A DNA stretch of 64,000 bases, from the NCBI GenBank assembly GCA_029215795.1, contig JARDYH010000001.1, positions 199,461,654 to 199,525,653 on the forward strand, in the 5' to 3' direction. Both the position numbers and the translations under genes were made by a program. Source of the DNA: Anniella stebbinsi (lineage: Eukaryota; Chordata; Lepidosauria; Squamata; Anniellidae). Below the pieces are notes generated by a model. It saw only the letters and a list, made by a program, of their open reading frames with translations, made no database searches and was not told the DNA's origin. This document shows, one piece after another, positions 38,208 to 49,800 of this stretch; position 1 is the stretch's first letter; each line of letters opens with the position of its first letter.

Positions 38208-38870
38208 AGAGAGGTAGGCAACCTGGTGCCCTCCAGATGTTTTGGGCTGCAACTAAATTAAAATACATTGGTAGTTTTGGTATTTTGTCCCTGCCCCTTT
38301 TGCCTTCAAACTGGAACACGGCCCTCGAGAGCTTCTCTGAAATGGAATTCAGCCCTAGGGCTGAAAGAGGTCCCACAGCCCTGCCTTAAGGGCTAGACAG
38401 CCCTCTCAAGGGAGTTTACACAAAGAATCATCCATAATTTAAACAATGCCACCCAAAATCAACAATTAAACAATTAAAAAGCCAGTAACAGATCCCCCCC
38501 CCCATTTATTAGCCCGGTCCAACTTCAAGTTAATCAGATAAAATAGTTATAAACACCATTTCCTTAAAAGTTTTTTTAAAACACAAAATGAAGGGACTCT
38601 GTGAATTGTATAGGAAGGAGTTCCATAGCAATGGCACCGCCATATAAAAGGCGTGTCTGTCAGCTTGTGATGCTTGGCGCAATGTTCAGTTCTTTTGCCA
38701 GGTGCTAATGTTGCCTGACTCCTAGATATGATGCAGAGGAGGCGCAAAGAACTACCTTTTTGCTGCATTTTAGGGTGCAATCCTTTTTAGACAGAAAAAA
38801 GTCCTACACTTCCCAGCGTTCCCCAAGTTGTTAGGCTTTTTTATGTCTAAACACACAATGGCTCAATTCA
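38208..38870. repeat. Intergenic repeat fragments
   Basis: A half palindromic MITE at 38,208-38,260 (GGTGCCCTCCAGATGTTTTG). Also a repeat at about 38,770-38,860 containing AAAAAAGTCCTACACTTCCC that recurs near 41,335-41,390 and 41,690-41,745 (CCTACAACTCCCAGCATCCC). No gene seen. Confidence 0.45.
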
Positions 38871-39088
38871 GAGGACACGATAGTCAATGGTGGATTGACT
38901 AACCCTAACCCTCACGCTAACCCTAGGGGGCACTCCCCACACAACATGGTAATAAATAATCAACTGTGGTGTGGATGAGGATCAGCACTGAGTTGACTAT
39001 GGCTGCATTTGGATGACACAATAGTCAAAACAACTGGCGATTGTTTCCCCCACACCAGTTGTTTATTGTGTCGTCTGAATTGAGCCAT
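38866..39088. repeat. MITE with GACACGATAGTCAA inverted ends
   Basis: Left GGCTCAATTCAGAGGACACG, right TGTGTCGTCTGAATTGAGCC: inverted ends of about 20 bp. It includes three adjacent TAACCC units that belong to the MITE. Confidence 0.7.
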
Positions 39089-39319
39089 AAGATGTCCTTA
39101 TTATACAGGTCTGCTCACAAGTAAGTCCCAATGAGTTAAGTAGGGCTTAGTTCTTGGTATGTGTAGGAGGGCAGCATTTCATTGAAGTTGATAGGATGGA
39201 CTTCTGAATATATGGTTGCTCTGTTATGGTGAGATCCACAGTTATGTGGAGTAGACGGATCAAGGTACTATCATTGTGGTATGAATCGAGGCAAAAGCTC
39301 ACAAAAACTTTTGCTACCA

Positions 39320-39755
39320 GGATTTATCTATAGATATGTTGTTCCACAGGGAACGCTGCTGTTGCTTGCTCAGTGGAGGCTAGTGGCTCCGATTTCAGAG
39401 GGGCTGTAAATCTATTCTGGATTCTGTGTGGGTGTCCACACAGGAGAGGGCTTTCTCTGCAGTGGCCCCAAACCTCTGGAACAAACTCCCATTGGAGGTC
39501 CGCCATGCACCATCCTTGCAGGCTTTCAAGGCCTTAAAAACATTTTATTTTACCATGGTCTTTCTATGACAAATACTGTTATTGCTGCTCTTGTTGCTCT
39601 TGTTGGTTTTGTTGTTTTAATTGCTATTTTATTGTGATCATATTTTTATTGCTTTTAATATTTTATTGCTTTTAGTATTTTATGTATTTTATTGTTGTCA
39701 GCCACTTTGTAAGGGGGCAGCGAAGAAATGTTTTAAATAAATAAATATTTCAGTC
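39320..39755 (+). repeat. LINE 3' end
   Basis: GAGAGGGCTTTCTCTGCAGT and CTCTGGAACAAACTCCC, then a T-rich segment, CAGCCACTTTGTAAGGGG and AAATAAATAAAT tail: an L2/CR1-like 3' UTR. Confidence 0.7.
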
Positions 39756-39900
39756 AGAACCAGCCAGATCTCTAAAGGAGCTATCCAAGGTGCCAATCCC
39801 ATATTGGGGATAGTGTTCAACACCTTGGGCAGCTCTATTAAGAGTTCACAGAAACGGATTCACAGGCCCACCGATTCTGCTGCCCTCTGGAAGAGACAGG

Positions 39901-40735
39901 CCTGTTTCGGACGACACGATAACTCACGGAGGGGTGGGGGATCAAACAACCGTCCGTTGTGTTGCTTATTGTGTCATGTGGAGGGCAACACACAACAGAC
40001 TTACAACTCACGGTATGCTATTTTAGTGAATAAATCAATGCGGACAAACAATGGGCTGCTCAATTGACTATCTGTTAATCAATTGATTAACATGTCGTGT
40101 GGAGGGTATTCCCCCTCAGTCGAGCGGGTTATTCCATTTTCAATAGAGTTCTCAGGCAGGAGCGACCAGATTTACCCCAGCCTCTCTTAACACAGCCAGC
40201 AGAACTCTATGGCTGATGGGGTGGGGCCAGGAGGACTAATAGTGGAGGGAGGGAGGAGCACCAGCTACCCTAATGGACGTTGGGACTTTCAGTCACTCAA
40301 CGGAAGGCGGAGCAACACACTGGTTTTGGGTGACACTTTAGGCAACAGAAGAGTTATTCTGCCTGTGCTCTCCACACAACATGGTGCCCCTCCTTCCATC
40401 ACCACTTCTCCTCCCTCCTTCAGTCCTCCCACCATATCTCAGCATGCACCCCAAGTTCTGCCGGCTGCATCAGTTTTTGGCTACTCTGAACGGCAGAACT
40501 CTATGCCCAAACGGAATAGTACACAGAGAGGGGGGCTCCCTCCACACGACACTTTAAACAACAGAATTTGGGATAAACGAAGTGCAAGCCCATTGTTTTT
40601 CTCCATTGTTTAAGTGCCCGAAATAGCGTACCGTCAGTTCTGTGCGCGTTGTGTGTTGCCCTCCACACGACACAATAAACAACACAACTGATGGTTGCCT
40701 CTTCCCCCCTCCGTTCATTATCGTGTGGTCTGAAA
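39901..40735. mobile_element. Long-inverted-repeat MITE next to the TMEM237 promoter
   Basis: Arms of roughly 240 bp (39,901-40,155 and 40,495-40,735) are imperfect inverted copies: the left begins TTTCGGACGACACGATAACT, the right ends GTTCATTATCGTGTGGTCTG. A shared block reads GTGTGGAGGGCAACACACAA. The 340-bp centre resembles the centre of 18,551-19,046. A second partial end (AAAGTGTCGTCCGAATGCTG) at 40,801-40,822 suggests nesting. Confidence 0.7.
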
Positions 40736-40839
40736 GCAGTTGTGTGGGGAGTACCCCCTGCTTAGGGTACTGTGAGAACGTTATCCCCCCACCTTTGCCT
40801 AAAGTGTCGTCCGAATGCTGCCAGGGTCGGATTTGACCG

Positions 40840-41250
40840 GGCTTCACTGCAGACGGACCGCTCAACAACTCAAGAGAAGAGAGGCGGGCAGACGCCTGGC
40901 CAGGGAAAGACAACGGAGGACTTCCAGCGTTCAACGAAGGGGGAGTTGGGAGCAGGGCTAAAGCTCCGTCGGGCCTCGCCTCCTTTCCCGCCCGGAAATG
41001 GCTCCTCGGCCGCCCCCACCTTTTCCCTCGGCGTCTCCGGCAGCGCCTTGGAGATAAGGCGCGGCCTTAGGGCGCCCTTCATGCGGCCCCACAGAAGTTG
41101 CCTCAGGGAGGGAGCAGGATGGAAAACGTCCGCCCGGTGAGGGAGGGAAAAATGAAACGCTCTGAGGGCCGCGGAGCTCCGCTGTGCGGCTGAGCTGCCT
41201 GCTGTAATGTAGCTTTACTTCGCTGAGCAGGGAGCGAGAAGTGTGAGAGA
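40840..41250 (+). promoter_or_regulatory. TMEM237: TMEM237 CpG-rich promoter and 5' UTR
   Basis: GC-rich with many CpG dinucleotides compared with the AT-rich surroundings, and no TATA box: a housekeeping-type promoter. It spans the first coding exon. An out-of-frame upstream ATG lies at 41,081. A GTTGCC half-site, as in RFX X-boxes, lies at 41,097-41,102. Confidence 0.7.
41119..41136 (+). CDS. TMEM237: TMEM237 coding exon 1
   Basis: 18 coding nt, MENVRP, phase 0 at the donor CCG|GTGAGG. The start has G at +4 and lies in the CpG-rich region. It was chosen because it is the ATG whose frame reads into PPVPSGNQDEIPL. The ATG at 41,081 is in another frame. Confidence 0.78.
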
Positions 41251-44200
41251 ACTCGCTTTGTTGTGTGTGTGAGGATGCTGCTTCTTGGTTTTTTTATTTT
41301 TTTTATTTTAGCCTTGGAAGAGAGGACACCATTTTAGGACGCAATCCATGCTGCCCGGGAATGCTGGGAGTTGTAGGATTTCCCTCCCCCCCCCCCCCCA
41401 AATCGACATAGGATTGCGCCGTTAGCATCGCTTACTTCACGTTGAAAGTGGTTGTATGGTGGTTCCTTCCAAGACGAGGTGGCATAAGGCTCGTTTCGTT
41501 TTACTTTAACTGCTTTTCTCTACCCTACTGCTTTAAAACGGTTTATAACAGTTTTAAACCGGTTGATATTAACCCGTTTAAAACTGTTATAAACCGTTTT
41601 AAAGCAGTAGGGTAGAGTTGCACAACGATCTCCACGGAACTGTTCGGTTTAGGGTACAATGCTATGCGTGTTTGGACAAGAAGAAGAAAAAAGCCCTACA
41701 ACTCCCAGCATCCCCCAGCCAGACTTTTCTGTCTTTGATTGAATCAGACCCTTAGTTGTTTTTCTCCGTAATCCGGCAGTAAGCACGCAGTACGAGTTCT
41801 TGGTATTATTTTCTAGGAGCATCTACTAACGCTGTTCCCTTTCCTGTGGTAATTATTGTTTGTTTTCCCAAAGGGAGCATTTTGTGCTGTTAGGACTGGC
41901 TTGGGCGTTTACAGGTTGAGAGTGTAGGTGATCTTATCTTGATATGAGTTATCTTGATGTTTGAATCCAGTGACCATCTAGGGATCAGTTTGTCCATGAA
42001 TAGTTGCTCTGTGGAGAATGATGTGCATAGCTCCATGTGACAGCTATCGCTGCATAGTGAGCTGTTTCATGTGCAGTGATTCGCCATACAATAGGGGGAC
42101 CCATGGTGGGACATTCACAGGTGCAAGTTCTCACCTGATGCTGCACTCATCACCGAATAGATATGCATGTGCTATTTAACAACAGCTGTTTAAACCAACT
42201 GCTTGGATGTTCAGAGGAAACCATGAAGAATAAGTACAGTGTGTCTTTCAGTGCTTCCAAACGGTGGGTTCCTAGGCCAGATCTGCACCAAGCAGGATAA
42301 AACTCTTTGAAAACGTTTTGAAAACTGTATATGGAGTGTGTCCTGGGCCCCAACAGGTGTCACTACTGTTATAAACCATTTTAAAGCAGTAGTGTAGATC
42401 CTGCCCTGGTGCTGCCAATTAGCGTGTATAGCTATTTTTCTCTTTAATCGATTTTCTGCAGTAAGAAAAAAGACAGAAGTAGCAGCGAGAAAATGGGGGA
42501 GGATTATGAGAGGAACGCTGTGTCATCTGGACACGCACGGACACACAAAATTTTGTGAATGAGGAACAGCAAAGGTGCTTTACAGGCCTTGTCTGGAAAC
42601 ACCTTTGGACATGTATGTGTTAGCTTCCAGTTTTATTGTCACTTCTGTTTGAGGGACATTTGTTCTTTTCATTTTTTGAGTCATTATTCAGCCCTTATAG
42701 CTGCAAGTAACAAAGTGATACAAATTATTCTATTTTAGAACTTATTTAGTATTGCATTTTCTCATTTCTGTATTTTTACAGCCACCCCACTTTCATTTGT
42801 TATGACAGAGCTAAGGAAAATGTCTCCAAGTCATAAAAGCTAATTTACTTCATCTCCAGTTTGTTTTATTAGATGTCACAGACATGTATTTTGCTTTTCC
42901 TTTGGTTACTTGCATTCCAATTCTATGCACATTTTCTTAGAAGGAAGTCTCACTGAATTTAGTTTACACACAGGTAAATACCCCATTCAGGTGTTCTCCT
43001 TTCATGTAGAATCAACTTGTGACAGTGGAGGGTAAAGATGAGCAAGCTGAAGGGACGTCTGAAGTAAGGAAACTGCAGACATAGGGTGCCTCTACAAGAG
43101 CTATTTAAAGCTCTTTCAAGGCGGATTTAAAAAATTACCTCTACAAGAGTCGAGGAACGTTTTCCCTCCGATTATGCGCATCTTCACATGTGCGTTAAAT
43201 AGCGAGTTTTAATTTACCGCGGCAGTTAAAGCGCATTATGACCATGTAAACAAGTGATTCTCCGCATTTCAACCACTTTAAAGCGCGTTTCATACTGCCA
43301 GTAATGTGCTTCACTGCATGCTGTTTATAGGAATTAGGTGTAAAAGCGGTTGTGAGGCGATGCGCATAATCGGGCAACCGGGCTCCAAGCCGAACTCTTG
43401 TAGAGGGGGCCATAGAAAAGGCTCACAAGTTTAGAGTTATCCCTTCAACCCGGGGACAGGTGATGGAGCAGGTATGCTTGTCCTCACTTCCCCCCTTGCG
43501 TGTTGATTCTGCACTGAATAATACCTGAATTTTGTGTATAATGCCAAACCATATCTATTGAGTATACTGCTTAACAGTAGTTGCTAATAAAGCAATAGAA
43601 ACGTACCATTAGAATTTCTTAGAGCAGCGGTGCCAAGAGTCTTATTGTAAGCCCCTTTAGTTTCAGTTGCACTTAGGCTATTTGGAGCAATTTGAGGAAC
43701 CAGCTGCTTGCTTATAAATCTATGATAGTAAATTCAGTGCGTCTCAGAAGAATCATGTTATTCAGTTTTAGTACAGAAACAAACCGTGTCATTTAATTTC
43801 AGAATTAAGAATATTTAGAGCGGCCGGGGGGGGGGGGGGGGGGGAATGGAACAGAAATCTTAAAATCCAATTTTGTCGCAATTATTCTTCCTACAAGTTT
43901 CACCCTGGTTTGTATTAGGGAGCATTTATTTTGAAAGATGTGATGCTAAGAACCCACTTGTATAGCAAATCAGCAACAACGGTATGGGCTTGCATGACAA
44001 CAGCATCAGGTGGAGCAAAAGTTCACTTCCAGTTAATCCTGGGTATTGGAAGTTTATTTTTAGTAAAGAATTAACGCAGGTCACTGTAGGTAAGGCAGTT
44101 TTATGCCACACAGAGTCTGACTTTAAATGATATGGGAAAGAAGCAAGTGGTGAGTCCTATTTCAATTGACATCCTTAGGTGATTCCGGGTTTTTGTGCAG

Positions 44201-46824
44201 ATAAAGATTTTATCAGATTTATCAGAACAATTTTCCTTTTGGTTCACTTACGTAATAGAAGATCTGATCTTTAAGCTGTCTCACTAAGAGAATTATCAGT
44301 TGAACAGGCTGAACATTAATGAGCTCAGTAACAAGAAACATTTTTTGTCACAATACTAACTGTATTTGAAATGTGGCGTGTATCCCATGAGGTGGATGTT
44401 GGGATTAGATACTGCATATTGGTACTGTTACACAGGTGGGTTTATTTAAGTGAGCTTTTCTAGAGGATTGAATTTACTGTGGATTGTGCTGTTGCTCTAA
44501 CATTGTGTATTAACTGTTTTATTTTTGTTCTTTAGTTTTAGCCTATATTTTGTACTTTGTTTTGATTAACGTATACTTTTCTAGAAAGGCAAGATAGAAA
44601 TTAATAAATAATAGGCATAATCTTCCAGCCGGTGAATGAAAAGTGCTTTCTGTATGTTTGCATTTTAGTAAATGTTTGATGGCTTGATTACAGCTATCAC
44701 ATGTTGTTTTATCAATTACATTTATAAATATAGTTGTTGAATATGTGCTACAGAGAGGAAAGCTATTAGTTGTTTTGAATATACTGAGGTATATTTGTGT
44801 TTTCATTTTAGTGTCCACCCCGTGTTCTTCCACCAGTACCAAGGTAAGATTAATTGATTCACTGGGGAAATTGACAGATCAAGAAATCTAAATGGAAGCA
44901 TGGAAATTTCCTTAGTACAAGGGTCCCTGAGCTTCCTGCTGTGTAGTTGTTAAACTATTATGTATTTTAATTTTAACAGTTCTGGATTACCACCTATTTC
45001 TAAACTTAATGGTCTTCTTTCTTTTGTATTTCTTCTAAACTTATTTTCTGCCTTGATTTGAAAAAATCTTTCATCTGAAGTGGAAACCAAGGTGAGTTCA
45101 TTTATTATTAAATATTATTTATTATTAAATATTATTTATTATTAAATAGACACTTATTTACACAAAACACTTGCACATTTATTTTGTGTAATGACATTTT
45201 TATATTATTTACTAAATAGATTTATATACTGTTGACCATATTTAAAAATATCTCTTAAGTGATTTACAAGAAAATTAAATGCATTAAAATACGTATACAT
45301 TAAATGCATATTTGCTAAAGCATTTACATGAACTTTTAATAAAGATATTAAAACTAATACAATACCATAATTACAAACGAACGAACACTCACTCACAGAA
45401 GGCCTGGGTAAAGAAATGAGTCTTTGATGTCCAAAGCACACTACAGTTGGTGTCTCCCAAATACCAGGGCAATATATTTTTTAAAAAAACCTACTCCTCT
45501 GGCTGACTGACAGATTTTCCCATTCTAAATTGTGTGAGGGAGGGCATGGCTAGAAATACCCCCTTCTTTCAACTGTCAACTTGTAGACATTTAGGAGAAT
45601 GCATTTATGCATGAAAACTTAGAGGTATTTTCCACATCACAATTCCTTGTTTGTCTAGGACTGAAGATGTCCAGTGTACATTGTACACCCTGGGATAGTT
45701 AACTGTGTGTGTGCAAGGTGTGTAGACTTCAGAAAAGGTGCCAGGAGCTTTGCAAGTTGTGGGCTGTGCATCTGTACTTTATCTGGATCTCTTGACACAA
45801 TACAAAGCTATATGTCATCAGCCATTTTCTATCGCTTCTCTACATTTATTTAAAAATGCAATGTTGGAAGCAATTCAGTTATTTATTTATTTATTTATCT
45901 AGATTTCCCTCCGTTCCCCCCCCCCCAAAAGTGAGTTGAGAGCTGGTGTAAAATAGAGTAGGGTGGGCAGAAGGTAGATCTCTGAGTGATTTGCAGTAGT
46001 TCAGCAAGGAACCTGAGTGGAAGGGTGCTATTGCATTCATGTCCTTCTTCTGAGTTTCCCACTGGCATCTGCTTGGCCACTATGTGAACAGAATCCTGGA
46101 TGAGGTGGACCCTTGGTCTGATCCAACATGGATCTTCCTTGCTGATCTACTGCAAATCAAGTAAAATGGAAAGTTAAAAAACACCCTCTGCCCTGGCTAG
46201 CATTGTGTAAGCCTCACTGTTCCTCACCTATAAATCTGTCGTGATTGTTTGCCTTTGACCCCTTCTTTTTGCAGCTGTACTGGCTGCTTTGAGACCTTTG
46301 TGTTAGAATCCCTGATCTCTAATAACTCAAATGTAGGTTTGTATGGCTCGTGGGGTGTACCAGGTAATTGACTCCACTGCCCCCCTCCACCACTCTTTTG
46401 CACCTGGCTCTGATTAGTGGACCCACAGATTTCCAATAAAAACCAAAGTAGATCCCACAAGCTTGACATCTCTTGCACAGTGACCAAAAGAGTCAGCTAA
46501 ACATCATGAGGTTTCTGGTTTGAATCTTACCTGTGCTGTGCATTTGCTACATCAGCCTTCTCCAGTCTGGTGTCCTCCAGATGTGTTGGACTACAGTACA
46601 TGACATGGCTGGTTGGGGTATGCTGGGAATTGTAACCCAACACATCTGGAGGGCACCAGGTTTGGGAAGGCTATACTAGATGACCTTAGGCAAGCCACTC
46701 CCTCTCAGCCTCAATCCTCCCATCTGCAATAGGGGGGATAAGAATACTGATTTACCTTACAGGGTTGTTGTAAGGATTTCAGCTAGATAAAGAGTTGTAC
46801 AAATACTAAGATTTATTATTGTTG

Positions 46825-46858
<34 letters not shown>

Positions 46859-49800
46859 GCGATATCTAACTAGTTCTTTGTTTTTGATTTTACTCCAGAT
46901 GAAATTCCTCTTGGTTGCCAGAAAAAGAAAAAGGCCAAAGGAAAAAACTCATTAGGTAAGAGTCTGGTTAAACTGAGAACAATACATGGGATGGTAGAGA
47001 AAGCACATATAGAATGCTTGTGATTGCAGTGCAAACAGATGGCGTTATTTCTGTCAGGTTAGTTAGCCTGGATTATATTAATCTGTTGCCAAAGAGCTTG
47101 AGCTCTGCACACTCAGTCATTCTTGAAGGAAAACAAATGTGTTCAGAATACTATTCCATGGATAACAGTAGTCCAGGTTTATTGAGGCAGTCAAGCAAGG
47201 AACAGATAAACAAGCAGCTGAGGGGAGTCAGTCCAGAGTTGTTGGCCCTTTCTAGTATCTGTCATAGGCGTGTGCAGCAGATTTCATTAGGGGGTGCTCC
47301 CAGGGTTGTTGTTTTTAAAGGCAAACGTTTCTTGAGTACTCAATCATAAAGCACATTATTTTTATTCATTTGATTATTAAACACTATAGACACTAATGCC
47401 CTACTCCGCCTTCAGCTTGCCTGACCACAGGAGGGCCCAGCATTAGTGAGGCTTTGTGGGGACACTAGCTGGAGGAGGGGCTTACGAAGCGATATTAGCC
47501 TTCGGGATCCATCCTCCTGGCTTCTTTGAAGTGTGGCTCCCAGCAGAGTGATTCCTTTTCGCGCCTGCTGCCGGGAGCAGTGGCGTGCTGTTGGGGGTAG
47601 TGGCAGCAGAGCAGCCAGAGGACTATTCTTGCTGCATCTTGATCCCCCTCTGAATACCTAGTCACTGGTCCCCTCAATTCGGCGCTTATTGCTTGCAACA
47701 TTAGGGTTGCCTGGGCACACTTGGCACACCCCTTGCGCACACCTATGGTGTCTGTCTGGAAAGAGTGGCAGATTCCAAGCAAGGAGTGGGGAATTTTTCC
47801 CACTACCCCAAGGACTGCATTCCCTGACAATTGCATCTGATGAAGAAGTGGACAGTGTTCATGAAAGCTTATGCCAGAATAAATATGTTAATCTTTAAAG
47901 TGCCACAAGACTCCTTGTTATTATTCCCTGAGGGGGAAACTATCCGTTGGCAGGGCAGGTGTTGGGCTGAACCAGAGTCAAACATGGTGGGGCCAGAGCC
48001 ACCCCAAACTCACCCACACTATCCCCACTGGCACCGCAATCACACTTCGTCTCTTTCTCACTTACCCATTTATCCACACACACATCCATTCATAACTCCC
48101 ATCCAGTCTATTCTCTTTCTCTTCCCTTCCTCCCCTCCGCCCATGCAGCAATTAGGCTTTGGAAAATAGGCCACACTACATTTTCTAAATTTAATTGCCA
48201 CACCAGCAAGTTGGGGGATAGCAGTGCGAGGGGAAGATTAACCTGTCTCTCTCCAGCTGCGACCCTATGAAAAGCTCCCACACAGCAATAAGGCTTAGCA
48301 AATTAGGCTTTGAATGAATGGAACCTTTTTCCTTTCTTTTTTTTTTGTTGCTAAACCTCATTGCTGTGGCAGAATGTGTGTGGTGGTGGCAAGGAGAGAA
48401 GGCCATGGGCCAGGTGTTCCCCATCCTCCCTCCAATTTGCCTAACTACTGAATTCATTTTACATTCATTATTGTCTCCTATGTTAATAGGAAATTTCAAA
48501 AGACATCCAGTTTGATGACTTACTTGTACCTTCGTTTTTAAGCATTTTTTTAAGCCAGAAAAATACATTGTGTTGACCAAATAATCTTTAGATTGAAACA
48601 CAATTCCAAAACAAAAATGTATTTTCTTAAAGCCCTGACTAAATTTATCAAAAGCAACTAAGAACATCTAGAATAATCTCTCTTCATCAGATAGTGTGAT
48701 AAAACCTATAATTTTAATTAAACAATAAGACCTTGACCTAGTCCGTACAACACACCAGGGACACAGTGTTTTTTTTTTAACCTAGGGTGAGCCACAGTGC
48801 ATGTCAGGTGTGTGCAGTCACCTTTATGAATATGCATCCCTTGATGGGGTTGTGGTGGGTCATCTGAACCTGATCACCGTGGATTATTCAAGAGTTAACA
48901 AACCTTGCATAACCCATGGTTTGTAGTACGGGTATGTGAGGGTTGTTTAACCCTCAAGTAACCCCCCCAGTGGCTGGGTTTGGACGACATGCTTGACAGC
49001 CCATTGGGGGTTGCATATTCATAATGGTGACTGCACTCACCTGGTTTGCGCCACGGCTTATTGTGGGTTAAACAGCCTATGATGAGCCTGGCTTGTCATT
49101 CAAACTGGCTCATAGTGTGCTTGACAGAAAATTCCAGTATTGTGCAAACCATTCAGCAAGTTAGAACCTCTGGCTAAGGGTAGTCAGGACAGGGGAGGGT
49201 CACAGACCTTTTGTATCAATTACAATATGAACATCCGGCAAAGAGTGATAAATCCAGATCTATTCTCCTACATTCCCCCATTTTGCTGTTCACTGTTGCT
49301 CACCCAACAATAAGACATTCACTAACAGATTAGGCATATCTGAGGGGATGTGAGCTAACCATGCCTTATGTGTTACTGAAAAGACAATACATGTTAAGAG
49401 TATTCCATCATGACTCCCATGTATATCATTCATGCTAATTATAAAATGGAGTAGTACAGATTCATAGTATTGCAACCTATCACTTAGTTTTTCTAAGTCA
49501 GTAGGTGTGGTCTCTTACTGTATGTCCTGTATTTCAGATTAAAGTTCACCATTATCATTGCTCTGAGTGTTACTTTTCCAGTCGAGGCCTTGTAAGATAC
49601 AGTGCCTCTGTGGATGTACACTACTTCAAATCTCTGCCTAACATCTATTAACCTAGATTCCATATAATTTCCTAATTTCCGTATAAAGCAGTATATGCTG
49701 GCCAGAGCAATGGAATAAATGCTTGACTACTTTCTCTTATTTTTGTCCTTTCAGAGCATCTTGCTTGCTTGGAACTAGACAGTGAGTCACACCCAAGAGT

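Noticed and set aside
38897..38930. Three adjacent TAACCC-type units, like a telomere repeat
   Set aside because: They lie inside a MITE whose other copies also contain AACCC-like motifs; three imperfect units do not support an interstitial telomere tract.
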